Source of the DNA: Shewanella vesiculosa
GTDB lineage: Bacteria; Pseudomonadota; Gammaproteobacteria; Enterobacterales; Shewanellaceae
Length of the DNA stretch: 64,000 nt
Assembly: GCF_021560015.1 (NCBI RefSeq)
Contig: NZ_CP073588.1
Location: forward strand, 3,704,501 to 3,768,500
Reading direction: 5' to 3'
The notes under the pieces are model-generated. The model had not been told where the DNA came from and ran no database searches. It worked only from the letters and a program-made list of their open reading frames with translations. The number at the start of each line of letters is the position of its first letter. The stretch's first letter is position 1. The position numbers were made by a program, and so were the translations under genes. This document shows, in pieces, positions 47,516 to 58,600 of this stretch.

Positions 47516-48949
47516 ATGAATCATTTACTTGATAAACTTCACTCCAAGCGTATCCCGTTCCGTCGCACTCAGGGCTATGGCCTTGCTAGTATGGCCGGAT
47601 TACTGATATTGGGCGCTGTAGCTGTCCCCGCCGTTGCTGCCGATAAATCATCAGCTGCGCCATCGCAAGAAGATGTGCGTTTATACGACATCGCGACTGC
47701 ACCACAAGCCCAGCGGATTGAGCAAGATATTCGCACTTTAGTTGGTTTCGGAACCCGCCATACCTTGTCTGATACTCAATCTGATACCCAGGGTATTGGT
47801 GCTGCAAGACGGTGGATTGAAGCTGAATTTAATCGTATATCTAAAGAGTGTGGCGGCTGTTTAGAAGTGGTGACTGTGGCTGATACCGTTCAAGGTAAAC
47901 GAATTGCGAACCCAACCGAAGTGGTTAATGTTATTGCTATTCAACGTGGTCAAACAGATCCTAAGCGCGTAGTGATGATGAGCGGTGATATTGATTCACG
48001 TGTCAGTGATGTATTAGATGCCAGCTCAATTTCTCCTGGCGCTAATGACAATGCGTCGGGGGTTGCGGGAGCGCTAGAAGCTGCTCGCGTATTATCAAAA
48101 TATCAATTTAACGGCACTATCGTTTATGCTGCGTTGTCGGGCGAAGAGCAAGGCCTGTATGGCGGTAATATTTTAGCTGACTATGCTAAAGCGCAAAATT
48201 GGCAGGTTCAAGCAGTATTAAATAATGACATGATTGGCAATATATCAGGCATTAATGGCGTGGTGAATAACAGTAGTGTGCGGGTGTTTTCTGAAGGTGT
48301 ACGTATTGCCGAAACCGCAGATGAAGCCAAAGAACGCTATTTTAGTGGCGGCGAAAATGATTCTGCTTCACGTAATTTAGCCCGTAAAATTAAATCGTTA
48401 GCAGACCAGTACATGACTAATTTAGAGGTGATGCTAGTGTATCGCCTCGACCGTTTTGGCCGTGGTGGACATCATTTACCGTTTAATCAGGCTGGCTTGC
48501 CTGCCGTACGGATTATGGAAACCAACGAGAACTATAATCGTCAGCATCAAGATATTCGCGTTGAAAATGGCATTGCGTATGGTGATGTGATTGAAGGTGT
48601 TGATTTTGACTTTACAGCCAAATTGACTGCACTTAATGCACTGAGCTTAGCGTCACAAGCGTGGGCACCAGCACCGCCAACCAAGGTTACCATTGCAGGG
48701 CAAGTATCACCGAGTACTACCTTAAGTTGGGCAAAAAGTGATGATAAAACTGTTGTTGGATATCGCGTCTATTGGCGTTTAACCACAGTGCCTGAATGGA
48801 CTCACAGTCGCTACGTCGGCAAGGTTAATCAGTTCACGTTGGATAATATGGTTATCGATAATTACTTATATGGCGTGGCCAGCGTTGCCGCGAATGGCAA
48901 TGTCAGCCCAGTAGTGTTTCCGGGTGCAGCAGGTGCATTCTTTAAATAA
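47516..48949 (+). CDS. Exported M28-family zinc aminopeptidase with FN3-like C-terminus
   Basis: 477 aa. Signal/anchor (MAGLLILGAVAVPAVAA), then an M28 domain with ligands in MSGDIDSR (Asp where most members have His), GANDNASG, SGEEQGLYGG, NNDMIGN and GRGGHHLPF. A C-terminal fibronectin-like domain (WAPAPPTKVTIAGQ...) follows. Periplasmic or secreted exopeptidase. Same operon as the transglycosylase. Confidence 0.85.
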   Translation: MNHLLDKLHSKRIPFRRTQGYGLASMAGLLILGAVAVPAVAADKSSAAPSQEDVRLYDIATAPQAQRIEQDIRTLVGFGTRHTLSDTQSDTQGIGAARRWIEAEFNRISKECGGCLEVVTVADTVQGKRIANPTEVVNVIAIQRGQTDPKRVVMMSGDIDSRVSDVLDASSISPGANDNASGVAGALEAARVLSKYQFNGTIVYAALSGEEQGLYGGNILADYAKAQNWQVQAVLNNDMIGNISGINGVVNNSSVRVFSEGVRIAETADEAKERYFSGGENDSASRNLARKIKSLADQYMTNLEVMLVYRLDRFGRGGHHLPFNQAGLPAVRIMETNENYNRQHQDIRVENGIAYGDVIEGVDFDFTAKLTALNALSLASQAWAPAPPTKVTIAGQVSPSTTLSWAKSDDKTVVGYRVYWRLTTVPEWTHSRYVGKVNQFTLDNMVIDNYLYGVASVAANGNVSPVVFPGAAGAFFK

Positions 48950-48980
48950 CGCTCAGTAACAGCTTTGAAGATAACCAACA

Positions 48981-49016
48981 AAAATGCCCAAACCGTTGCT
49001 GCGGTTTGGGCATTTT
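48981..49016. terminator. Bidirectional terminator
   Basis: AAAATGCCCAAACCG/CGGTTTGGGCATTTT, 15-bp stem between convergent genes. Confidence 0.9.
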
Positions 49017-49081
49017 CTATTATCTACTATCAGTAATCATTCTTCACATTGCACTGCAACATAAACCCTGCAGAGGCTAAA

Positions 49082-49927
49082 TTATTCACCGACTTCCCAC
49101 TTCACAGTCGTATGGCCATCGGCATGACCTAATAATGGAGTTAAATAATCTAATGCTTCTTTGGCTAATACATCTAATTGCCAAGGTGGGTTAATAACCC
49201 ATAAGCCAGCAGCTGTCATGCCAAACTCGTCACTGTCAGCGCTAACGGCTTGCTCAATGCGCAACTGTTTTTTAATTCCGCTGTTTTTTAGCAAGGTTAA
49301 CATAGCTTCTGTTTGCTCACGTTTTACCACTGGATACCATAAAACAAATGTCCCAGTCGCAAAACGTTTATGAGCTTTAATAATGGTTTCAGCCACATCC
49401 TGATAGTCAGTTTTCATTTCATAGCTGGGATCAATTAATATGACTCCACGGCGCTCTAATGGAGGAACCGCGGCAATTAATCCTTTTAAACCATCGCCTC
49501 GAATGACTTTTACTTGCTTGTCGTCAATGAAATAATTTTCCAGTAACTCGTGGTCAGTAACATGGAGTTCGTGCAATACCATACGATCTTGCGGACGCAG
49601 TTCGACATCGACAATCGCAGGTGAACCAGGGTAAACCGTTAATTCACCATCAAATTCAGCGTTAAAGTGCTTTACTGTCTCAACGTAATCAGCCAATGCA
49701 GTAGGTAAATTTGCGTGGTCCCATAATTTAGCCACGCCGTCTAAATACTCGCCCGTTTTCTGAGCAAACTCATCGGTTAATGAGTAGGCGCCGGCACCTG
49801 CATGAGTATCGATATACACATAAGGTTTATCTTTTTTCTGCATCGCTTTTAATACTTGAATAAGCATTGAGTGCTTAAGCACATCGGCATAATTGCCTGC
49901 ATGATAACCGTGGCGATAACTGAGCAT
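49082..49927 (-). CDS. rlmJ: 23S rRNA (adenine(2030)-N6)-methyltransferase RlmJ
   Basis: 281 aa from MLSYRHGYHAGNYADVLKH, the exact family N-terminus; hence ATG 49927 rather than 49939. SAM motif DTHAGAGAY, catalytic DPSYEMK (DPPY-like motif with Ser). Housekeeping rRNA modification. Confidence 0.93.
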   Translation of the reverse strand: MLSYRHGYHAGNYADVLKHSMLIQVLKAMQKKDKPYVYIDTHAGAGAYSLTDEFAQKTGEYLDGVAKLWDHANLPTALADYVETVKHFNAEFDGELTVYPGSPAIVDVELRPQDRMVLHELHVTDHELLENYFIDDKQVKVIRGDGLKGLIAAVPPLERRGVILIDPSYEMKTDYQDVAETIIKAHKRFATGTFVLWYPVVKREQTEAMLTLLKNSGIKKQLRIEQAVSADSDEFGMTAAGLWVINPPWQLDVLAKEALDYLTPLLGHADGHTTVKWEVGE

Positions 49928-50057
49928 GGGCATTTCCATTTACTAAATGAGACAGCAAAAACTGTGTAATAACGACATTATAAGTTTTCTAGCGCGCGAG
50001 GTATAGGTGTTCACTGGTGATGGCTTTTGGCATAATGGCGTAGTTTCTTATATTGGC

Positions 50058-50841
50058 ATGGTAATCATCTTGTTGCAGACACCTATCTTCTTTAATCAGC
50101 AGTATCCTTCATTAGTCGATATTGCCCAGCGCTGGCAGCTTGTGTGGGACCAGCATGCTGCTTTTGAATTGCGCTTTGAGCAAAACTGCCTAAGTTTGCA
50201 TAAACGAGATGAGCCTAAACTAGACGGCATTAGTGTTGATTTTGTTTCTGGTGCGGTTGCTCATCGGCGTAAGTTTGGTGGCGGGCGAGGCCAATCTATC
50301 GCCAAAGCGGTTGGATTAAAACAAGGCTTAACGCCAACGGTTGTGGATGGAACTGCCGGCTTAGGCCGTGATGCATTTGTATTGGCCAGCCTAGGTTGTA
50401 AAGTCATTATGGTTGAACGAAACCCCGTGGTTGCCGCGCTACTCGAAGACGGTTTACGCCGCGCGTATGATGATGCTGAAATTGGCCAATGGATGCATGA
50501 GCGTATGAGTTTGTTCCATGGTTCCAGCCTCAATGCATTAGCCGATGCGGTGAAAACGAGCACTAACGTCAGCGAGATTGATGTGGTTTACCTTGATCCC
50601 ATGTACCCACACCGTGAAAAGTCAGCGCTGGTAAAAAAAGAAATGCGAGTATTCCAAACCTTAGTTGGGGCTGATCTTGATGCCGATGGATTACTGTCAC
50701 CTGCTATCGCATTAGCCACCAAGCGTGTCGTTGTAAAACGCCCTGATTACGCTGAGGATTTAGACGGTGTAAAGCCGCATTCTGTGATTGAAACTAAAAA
50801 AAAATCGCTTCGATTTATACATCAAATCCGCGATGAAATAG
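50058..50841 (+). CDS. rsmJ: 16S rRNA (guanine(1516)-N2)-methyltransferase RsmJ, frameshift near the end
   Basis: About 260 aa. [49 protein letters not shown] (SAM site) and [20 protein letters not shown] are as in E. coli RsmJ, whose start also aligns with the ATG at 50058. An extra A in A9 50796-50804 shifts the frame; with eight A the protein ends [14 protein letters not shown] at 50841, like the family. As given, the frame reads on to 50885 into the mobile element. The element begins 35 bases after the true stop. Confidence 0.9.
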
Positions 50842-50876
50842 CATCAAGTCGAACATCGAATATTAGTGTTTTAGGT

Positions 50877-51727
50877 TGTCGCTGAACCCATACATTGACA
50901 TAATGTACCCATAGTTTGACAAATTTAACCCATTCGATGATATTTTTATATATTGTTGATTCATGGATTAAAAATGTTTAACTCCAGTTTGGTTTTTTTG
51001 TAGCTTTACGAGGGATTCGATGAAAAATGAGCTGCCAGATATATATGTAAAATTAGTCAATATATTTATATTTTTGTCTTGGGTCGCTACAACCTTGGTA
51101 GTAGTGCTAGCGCTATTTTCAAACTCCAGTACGAGTCAACTCGTAGTAGGACAAATAATTGAAAATTGGAGTACGACAATCTTACCAATTGTCTCAATAT
51201 CTATTTTTTGTGGCTTTCCCTTGGTTTAAACTTATCTTAACTGAATTCGACATCTGTCATGTTCCGCGAAAGATCGGCTTTTCAATATTTTCATTTTGTA
51301 TCGCACTTTTTTTCTATGAACCTATTTCTAAAGCACCTGCTGAAGGTGTTATTTACAACACATTATTTTGTGTGTTGTTGATATTGATTGTGTATCCAAT
51401 TACACGAATATTAAACCTTAGTGAGGCTAATCCCTAATATCCTTATCGGTTAGATGTACGAGAAAGATCGTATATCCACTGCCATATATTCCCCTAATAC
51501 CTACAGTCAACTATATAGCTTGAATCCTAGCTTATTTCTGTTTAAAAATGAGTTTGCAAGAGATACGCTTTCAGTTGTAATAAAATGACAATTCATAATT
51601 ATAGTATCTAGGTGCTGTTCTGATTTGTCAGACTATGGGTACATTTTATGTCAGAGTATGGTTATATCTTTTCGATAAGTGATTGAAAGCTAAAAGCTGC
51701 CTATGTCAGACTTTGCTTTCAGCGACA
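50877..51727. mobile_element. Transposase-less element (mobile insertion cassette) with 5-bp target duplication
   Basis: 851 bp, begins TGTCGCTGAA and ends TTCAGCGACA (perfect 10-bp terminal inverted repeats, TG...CA). It is flanked by the direct repeat TAGGT (50872-50876 and 51728-51732). Inside lies a second, longer imperfect inverted pair at 50888-50921 and 51626-51661 (about 35 bp; TGACATAATGTACCCATAG...TGACA), each made of two TGTCA-N6-GGG/TGG units. Multiple end repeats plus TG/CA ends recall IS21-like elements. No transposase is encoded; the cargo is one small membrane-protein gene. Confidence 0.72.
51020..51437 (+). pseudogene. Small four-helix membrane protein, cargo of the element, one frameshift
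   Basis: About 139 aa when one T is removed from T6 51204-51209; the two halves then join as SISIF-VAFPWFKLI. Helices: IFIFLSWVATTLVVVLALF, TILPIVSISIF, FSIFSFCIALFFYEPI and TLFCVLLILIVYPITRIL. Between helices 2 and 3 is a basic loop (DICHVPRKIG). The leader CGAGGG precedes the ATG. I do not recognise the family. The A/T-rich composition matches the element rather than the flanking genes. Confidence 0.55.
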
Positions 51728-51732
51728 TAGGT

Positions 51733-51887
51733 TATTACTATTGGCTTTAGATTACGGATCTTGATTTTGTTGAGTCTTTGAGGAAAGCTAACTGGCTTTT
51801 ACCTCAAAAGACTCATCCAAATGTCGTTGGAACTCGGCAGGATATTCTTGCTTAGCAATATGCCTGCACCAGACTAATAAATCATGG
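51733..51887. other. Spacer between the mobile element and the chemoreceptor gene
   Basis: About 155 bases. The minus strand has an open tail without a start codon (51788-51886; ...LLVWCRHIAKQEYPAEF...), possibly the relic of a gene end. Confidence 0.3.
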
Positions 51888-53759
51888 TTACAAAATAAAG
51901 GTGGCGACTTTGTTACTCAAATCTGTCGCACGGTCTTTGAGCATTGTCGCTTGGTCTAAATGAGTCATCGCCGATGAGGTGATCTCATCGGTGACATCTT
52001 TTATCGCGACAGTATTCTTAGTTATTTCGTTCGTCACCTGTGTTTGCTCTTCTGCTGCTATGGCTATTTGACCCGCCATATCAGAAATCATATTGACCGC
52101 TTCAGTGATTTCTTCCAGAGCGTTTGCCGCAGCGTTAACATCATCAACACTGTTATTGGCTAATGTTTTACTACTGTCCATCAAGCAAACAGCTTGTTTG
52201 GTTGTGCTTTGTAAGGTTTCGATAGTGGTATAAATCTCTGCCGTTGAGTCTTGAGTCCGACGAGATAATACTCGCACTTCATCAGCCACTACGGCAAAAC
52301 CACGACCTTGTTCACCCGCACGAGCAGCCTCAATGGCTGCATTTAATGCCAATAAGTTAGTTTGCTCAGCAATCCCTTGAATTGTTGTCAAAATGCTAGA
52401 GATGGCTTGTGCATGTAGGCTTAATTTACTAATGACGGTAGTGGTTTCATCTATTTCTGATGCTAACGAATTAATGGTCGTGCGAGTTTTATCAACTAAA
52501 CCTTTACCTTGAATACTGCTTTGGGTTGACTGTTGTGCCGCCGCAGCAGTACTTTCAGCATTGGCTGCAATTTCATGGGTTGCGCATGACATTTCCGTCA
52601 CTGCAGTCGCAACCATTGCGACTTCTTGCTGTTGGCGTTGCAACTCATCAACACTTGTTTGATTTGTAAGTAAACTCTGCTCTGCATCTAAATGCAGTTC
52701 GTGCGCCAGATGACGAATATGGCTGATCAGCTGATGTTGACTACTCACAAAGCGGTTAAAGTTATCGGCTAGCACCCCGACTTCATCCTGACTGTCGACA
52801 GTGATGCGTTGGGTTAAATCACCATTGCCGTCAGCGATACGGGATAATGCTTGTGATACACGGCTTAATGGTGCAAGTAACAGGCTTAATAACCATGAAA
52901 TTGATAACACACTGATAATCAATACTAATACAGCCAATCCTAGTTGGGTAAACATTAAACTGGCAAGTGGTGCTTCTAGGGTTTGTTGGTCGAGTACAAA
53001 AACCAGTTGCCAATCAGTATTCGGTATCTCTTCGCTCCAGAGTAATTTATCTCTGCCTTCAGTATCAAAATAGACAGGTACTAATTTGCCTGTTTGACGA
53101 CTTGATTGGATCAATTGACTGCTTAACTTATTATCAATAGACGTAATTTTGCCCATCAATTTATTTGCGTCTTTATAAGCAATCACAGTGCCGTCTTTAT
53201 GCATCATGATGGCATAACCGTTGGCTGGCAGGGACATACTGTTGACGCTATCGACTAAGCTAGCAATTGAAACATCGCCAGCAACTACGCCATTGCTGGT
53301 TGGTTTAGCGATAGTGACGACCAATACATTAAAGGCGACATCTACGTAAGGTTTGGTAATAATTGTTTTACGTGCTTGTTGCGATTGATGGTACCAAGGA
53401 CGCGATCTAGGATCATAGCCGGTACGATCAATACTCGGGTCTGAATCAATCATTATGCCATTATTGTTACCGAAATAGGTTAGCTGAAAATCGCCGGAGA
53501 TTTTTGCTTGTTGCAAAGCATTAAGCGTATCACCTTCGACCTTAGTGGCAACTGAGCTGATGATCCGTTTACGATCAGACAACCATCCTTCAATTAGTTT
53601 TGCCTGTTGTTTACCAGATTCACTTACCTGATTAACACTACTTTGCAGTAACGAGCTTTTTTGGGTTGAATAGCTGTGCCACGATAATAGTCCAATGACA
53701 ACCGCAAGGGCGAGGACAACCGATAGTAATATCTTTTGCTTTAGTGAATATGACTTCAT
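51888..53759 (-). CDS. Methyl-accepting chemotaxis protein with dCache sensor
   Basis: 623 aa. Transmembrane helix near 10-30, periplasmic double-Cache domain ([38 protein letters not shown] are typical), second helix ([20 protein letters not shown]), HAMP, and a cytoplasmic signalling domain with hairpin tip [20 protein letters not shown]. dCache receptors often bind amino acids or small acids. No che genes nearby. Confidence 0.92.
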   Translation of the reverse strand: MKSYSLKQKILLSVVLALAVVIGLLSWHSYSTQKSSLLQSSVNQVSESGKQQAKLIEGWLSDRKRIISSVATKVEGDTLNALQQAKISGDFQLTYFGNNNGIMIDSDPSIDRTGYDPRSRPWYHQSQQARKTIITKPYVDVAFNVLVVTIAKPTSNGVVAGDVSIASLVDSVNSMSLPANGYAIMMHKDGTVIAYKDANKLMGKITSIDNKLSSQLIQSSRQTGKLVPVYFDTEGRDKLLWSEEIPNTDWQLVFVLDQQTLEAPLASLMFTQLGLAVLVLIISVLSISWLLSLLLAPLSRVSQALSRIADGNGDLTQRITVDSQDEVGVLADNFNRFVSSQHQLISHIRHLAHELHLDAEQSLLTNQTSVDELQRQQQEVAMVATAVTEMSCATHEIAANAESTAAAAQQSTQSSIQGKGLVDKTRTTINSLASEIDETTTVISKLSLHAQAISSILTTIQGIAEQTNLLALNAAIEAARAGEQGRGFAVVADEVRVLSRRTQDSTAEIYTTIETLQSTTKQAVCLMDSSKTLANNSVDDVNAAANALEEITEAVNMISDMAGQIAIAAEEQTQVTNEITKNTVAIKDVTDEITSSAMTHLDQATMLKDRATDLSNKVATFIL

Positions 53760-54188
53760 ATGGGATGTTAATACTGTTTATTTAAATTGAGATACGAAAA
53801 TAAATACAGCTTTGTGGTTGCTGAATTTAGAATATGAATTGAGATAAGGGAGAGTCATCTCAATCTTGCTTTTATTTTCGCACACATAATAAAGCAACAA
53901 AATTAAAATCAATGTATAACAATATTAATGTCGCTTTTGTCATGTTTATAAAATATTCACTGATTCTGAATGTTAATTTTTAATTTAAAATTCTATTAAT
54001 GTAAATATAAAAAAGACATATAAATCCAACTTGTATTTTTTTTGTTTAAAGTATTCACATCTAGTGTATTTATACTAAAAAGGCTTTAAATCTGTTTATC
54101 AGGATAAATTGATATTTATCCATTACTGTAGCTTGCGGTCATAAGCATACTATTACAGATTGCTATTAATCGCTAAGTCTAGCAAAAG
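53760..54188. other. Intergenic with a dyad
   Basis: AT-rich spacer. GGATAAAT-N4-ATTTATCC (54102-54121), a perfect 8-bp dyad, follows the end of the GGDEF gene; may be an operator or weak 3' hairpin. It also holds the chemoreceptor promoter. Confidence 0.4.
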
Positions 54189-55160
54189 CTACTTATTGCT
54201 GAACACAGCACAGTCACGACCTTGTCCCTTTGCGAGATAAAGTGCCTCGTCTGCGCGTTGAAGCCAAGTATCAGCCGTTGTACCCGGTACCCATGGGGCA
54301 ACGCCAAATGACACGGTTATTTCTTTACCATCTGGTGTTTTCAATTCTTGCTTAATCGCCGTTTTAAGATTATCAATAAACACATGTTGATCACTCATAT
54401 TGGGAATTAATAATACAAACTCTTCGCCCCCGAACCGATAAAGTCGATCGTATTTACCAATATGTGAGGTGGTGATAGTTACAAAATCTTTTAGTACTTG
54501 GTCTCCAACAGCATGGCCGAACTTGTCATTGACTGTTTTAAAGTAATCTAAATCTAGAATAGCCAATAATTGCTCAATACCATTATTTTCTGCATTAGAT
54601 AAAGCCGCTTTTATATCTGAGCTCATGGCGCGGCGATTAAATGCGCCAGTGAGTTCATCAATAGTGTTGAGCTTTTTTAGTAAGAGAAACTGCTTCACGC
54701 CATGACTGGCATGAATAAATGCACTCATTGATAACATCAAGATTGTTATAACAAAGGAGTTTAATGAAATTGTATTAAAAATATCAGACATGGCCACCAT
54801 AGCAACGCCAGCGACGAAATTAATACATAAGGCCTCAAGCGGTCTGACTAGAATAAAAGTACTTGCGAAGACAGGATAAACCCACAAAAAACTGTCGATT
54901 CCATTCGCTATCACTATGGCTACAACGCCGGTATTAATAAATACCGCTGCTATTGCGCTTACTATGCGGATTTTTTTAGAGAAATATGCATAAGCGACCA
55001 ATGCGACTATGCCTAGTATGAGCGTTATATCAATACCAGCAGCAATAAAGTTACCATCGAGGTAACGTATTACTACAAATGGAAAAACACCCATTATAGC
55101 CACAGTACCCAGTAGCAAAAATAATGACAGTTGATATTTTTGCTGTAGTTGATTGATCAT
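54189..55160 (-). CDS. Membrane diguanylate cyclase (GGDEF)
   Basis: 323 aa. About six transmembrane helices (residues 12-150) and a C-terminal GGDEF domain with active-site RFGGEEF, plus DLDYFKTVNDKFGHAVGD and the final SFGVA. The usual RxxD inhibitory site is not at its place (LLIP..), so not obviously feedback-controlled. Produces c-di-GMP. Confidence 0.9.
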   Translation of the reverse strand: MINQLQQKYQLSLFLLLGTVAIMGVFPFVVIRYLDGNFIAAGIDITLILGIVALVAYAYFSKKIRIVSAIAAVFINTGVVAIVIANGIDSFLWVYPVFASTFILVRPLEALCINFVAGVAMVAMSDIFNTISLNSFVITILMLSMSAFIHASHGVKQFLLLKKLNTIDELTGAFNRRAMSSDIKAALSNAENNGIEQLLAILDLDYFKTVNDKFGHAVGDQVLKDFVTITTSHIGKYDRLYRFGGEEFVLLIPNMSDQHVFIDNLKTAIKQELKTPDGKEITVSFGVAPWVPGTTADTWLQRADEALYLAKGQGRDCAVFSNK

Positions 55161-55638
55161 AATGCTCTCGCAGTAAAATGAATGATTATTCTTATCAGGC
55201 TACATATTACCAAGTGGAAACCTTTTTTACTTGAAAATATGTCAGCAGCAATCTGTTTACATAAAAATGCTATCCAATTGAGATTCAATGTTGATGCCTA
55301 GATACATGTCTGTTTCTGTCACTTTACTGTCCGGTGAGGTTAGCAACGTCATTGGTTATTCCATGCCGCCTAAGGCGTCATTATGTTGGAGCAACGTGCA
55401 GATAGAGCAAACCCTAGTAGGGCGATAAAATGGAGCGAAGCAGAAAATAGTCTGGCAAACACTGGATGTTTTGACCAATTACCGCCATTATTTCTGGGTA
55501 CTTTTTACGGTTTAACCAAGTTATAGCATTGTTTATTCAGTAAAAAGGCCAATGAGGTTTGATGCAAGCTTATATTACACGCATCAAATAACGCCCAAGG
55601 AAGATCTGCATTGCAGACAAAATAAAAATGGATACACA
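55161..55638. other. Divergent promoter region before the collagenase
   Basis: About 480 bases; no ORF, no structure recognised. Confidence 0.35.
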
Positions 55639-58600
55639 ATGAAAAAGATATTACTCTTCGCGACTATTAGTTTAGCCGTTTCGATTCCCGCTATTGCCCA
55701 TGACAATCATACAAATAACCCCTTAGCCACTAACAAACTAAACCTAAACCCACCACAAGCTCAACCTTTGCCACTACCGCCTTCGGCGCCCATTAGCCAA
55801 ATTGAATCCCATAGAGCGCTGCTGCGGGAGACGCCATTGATGGCATCACCAAATGAGCCCACCCCAATAGATTCACTTGAGGTACATTCGCGTCAAAAAC
55901 GTCATATAGATGTCTCGGAGCAACCGCCACTTAAGTTACAGAGTCGCAGCGCCGCACTGCAGAGCAATGACTGCAGTGACTTTGTCGGTAAATCGGGCCA
56001 AGCCCTAGTGGATCAATTGAGCCAATCGACACCCGAATGCGTCGGTAAGCTCTATAGCCTCAAAGGCAGTGCTGCGACCGCGCTATTTAGCGAGGCCAAT
56101 GTGATCAGTGTCGCCAACGCCATTGCCACTAAAGCCAAGGACTACACTGGGGTCGATGTTCAGCATCTTGAATCGCATATTTACTTTGTCCGCGCAGCCC
56201 TCTATGTGCAGTTTTACAGGCCAAATGATGTACCCGCTTACAGCAGCGCCGCTAAGGCCAGCTTAAAATCGGCCCTCAACGCTTTATTTGCGAACGCTGC
56301 GATTTGGACTGTTTCCGATGACAATGCTGGCGTGTTGAAAGAAGCCTTAATCCTGATTGACTCTGCCGATCTCGGCGCCGATTTTAATCATGTCACCATA
56401 AAAGTGCTAACGGACTACGACGCTAACTGGCAAGCCAGTTTCGCCATGAACGCCGCAGCAAACTCAGTGTTTACCACCTTATTCCGCGCCCAGTGGAATG
56501 ATGACATGCAGGCGCTGTTCGCACGTGACCAAGGCATTTTAGATGCGCTAAATAACTTTCAACTCGAACATCGTGACTTGTTAGGCACCAATGCAGAGTA
56601 TCTGTTAGTTAACGCAGTCAAAGAGTTATCTCGGCTGTATTACATTGATGCCATGCGCCCGCGAGTGACTCAGCTAGTTAAAAACATCCTCAGCAGCACC
56701 AGTAAAAGCGAACCGAGCAAAGTGCTTTGGTACGCGGCGGCAGAAATGGCCGACTATTACGATCGCAGCCATTGTAACGATTACAATATCTGTGGTTTTA
56801 AGGCGCAGTTAGAGGCCGATACCCTACCTTTCAACTGGAAATGCTCCGACAGTCTCAAGATCCGCGCCCAAGATCTCTATCAAGATCAAGCCAAGTGGGC
56901 CTGTGATGTGTTGACCAGCCAAGAAAGCTATTTCCACAGCAAACTTGAAACGGGCATGCAACCTGTATGGCAAGATAACAACGATGATTTAGAGCTAGTG
57001 ATATTTGGCAGCTCGTCTGAGTATAAATCCTTAGCCAACAGTATCTTTGGTATCAATACCGACAACGGCGGCATGTACCTTGAAGGCTCGCCCGCCGGAC
57101 TCAAAAATCAGGCGCGTTTTATCGCCTATGAAGCCGAATGGCGCACGCCGGATTTCCATGTCTGGAACCTGCAACACGAATATGTGCACTACCTAGACGG
57201 GCGCTATAACCTGTTTGGTGACTTTAGTCGCGGCACGTCGGCCAATACCATTTGGTGGATTGAAGGTCTAGCGGAATACATTTCTTACCGTGATGCCAAT
57301 ACCGCGGCGATTGCCATGGGCGAAACCGGTGAGTTTATGCTGTCGACCATATTCAAAAACAACTATGAATCGGGCCAAGACCGTATCTACCGTTGGGGTT
57401 ATCTGGCGGTGCGCTTTATGTTTGAGCATCACAGGGACGATGTAAGACAGATTCTCGCCTACCTACGTAACGACCAATACGCGGAATATCAAACCTTTAT
57501 GGATGGTATCGGTACACGTTACGACAACGAGTGGCAAGGTTGGCTCGCCAGCGGCTTGAGCACGGCTGACGATGGCATTGTCGATAAAGGCCCTAGTGAT
57601 GTCGATGCTGAGCCCAGTGGCCGTGAAGGTAACTGGGCTGGTCCTGCGGGCACTATCAGTAAGGATTACTCGCCTTGCCAAGTTACGAACGAAGCCTACC
57701 GTTACACAGAATCGGCCAGCCTTAAAATCGATGTGCCGATGGAATGTATTGATTCCAAACTCGGCCGCGCCAGTTTTAGTTTCACTAATACCGATCGCTC
57801 GGCCCAAGATCTTTGGATCAAGATTGGCGGCGGTTGGGGTGATGCCGACATTTATTTCAATTCTAAAGGTTGGGCAAGCCCAGAACAAAACCAAGGCGCT
57901 GGGATCGGCAACGGTAACTATCAAGTCATTAAAGTGCAGTTAAACCCTGACGAATATTGGCACTACATTACCTTGTCGGGAGATTTTGGCGGCGTTGATA
58001 TGCAAGTTAGCACCACTGAGCTGTTCGCTGAAGTTGATCCCGATCTGGGAGATGGCGGCGTGGATCCTGAGCCACCAGCAAATTGCGGTGCAGTGACCTT
58101 AGATTACGGCCAGCTCACACTGGGCAAAAACGAGTGTATCAGTGGTGGACGCAACAGCTTCTACTTCTGGGTTGAGGAAGATAATACTCAGTTCACCGTC
58201 ACCACTAAGGGCGGTTCTGGGGATGCCAATCTTTACTTCAATGCCAGTCAGTGGGCCGACGCCGAAAATGCCGATGCCAAGAGCACTCAAGCAGGTAATC
58301 AAGAGTCGCTAAGTTTTAGTGCCAATCGCGGCTGGCGTTATATCACAGTTGATACTGCCACTGAGTTTAGCGGCGTAACACTCACCCTCAATACAGGCGC
58401 GAGCAATACGCCTACGCCAGCTCTAATCGCTAATGCCTGCACGACGCAATCGCCCTTGAGTCATGGTGAGCTGAGTTCAGGCAAAGCCATCTGCACCGCC
58501 GATGGCCGCAGCGATTACTATCTTTGGGTGCCAGAAGGTACGAGTCAGTTAAGCATCAACTCGGCCCATGGCAGTGGTGATGTGAGCCTGTTTTCGGGGA

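Noticed and set aside
51788..51886. Open minus-strand tail (LLVWCRHIAKQEYPAEF...) beside the mobile element as a gene
   Set aside because: No start codon or ribosome site, and it runs into the end of the chemoreceptor gene. At most a relic of a gene end.
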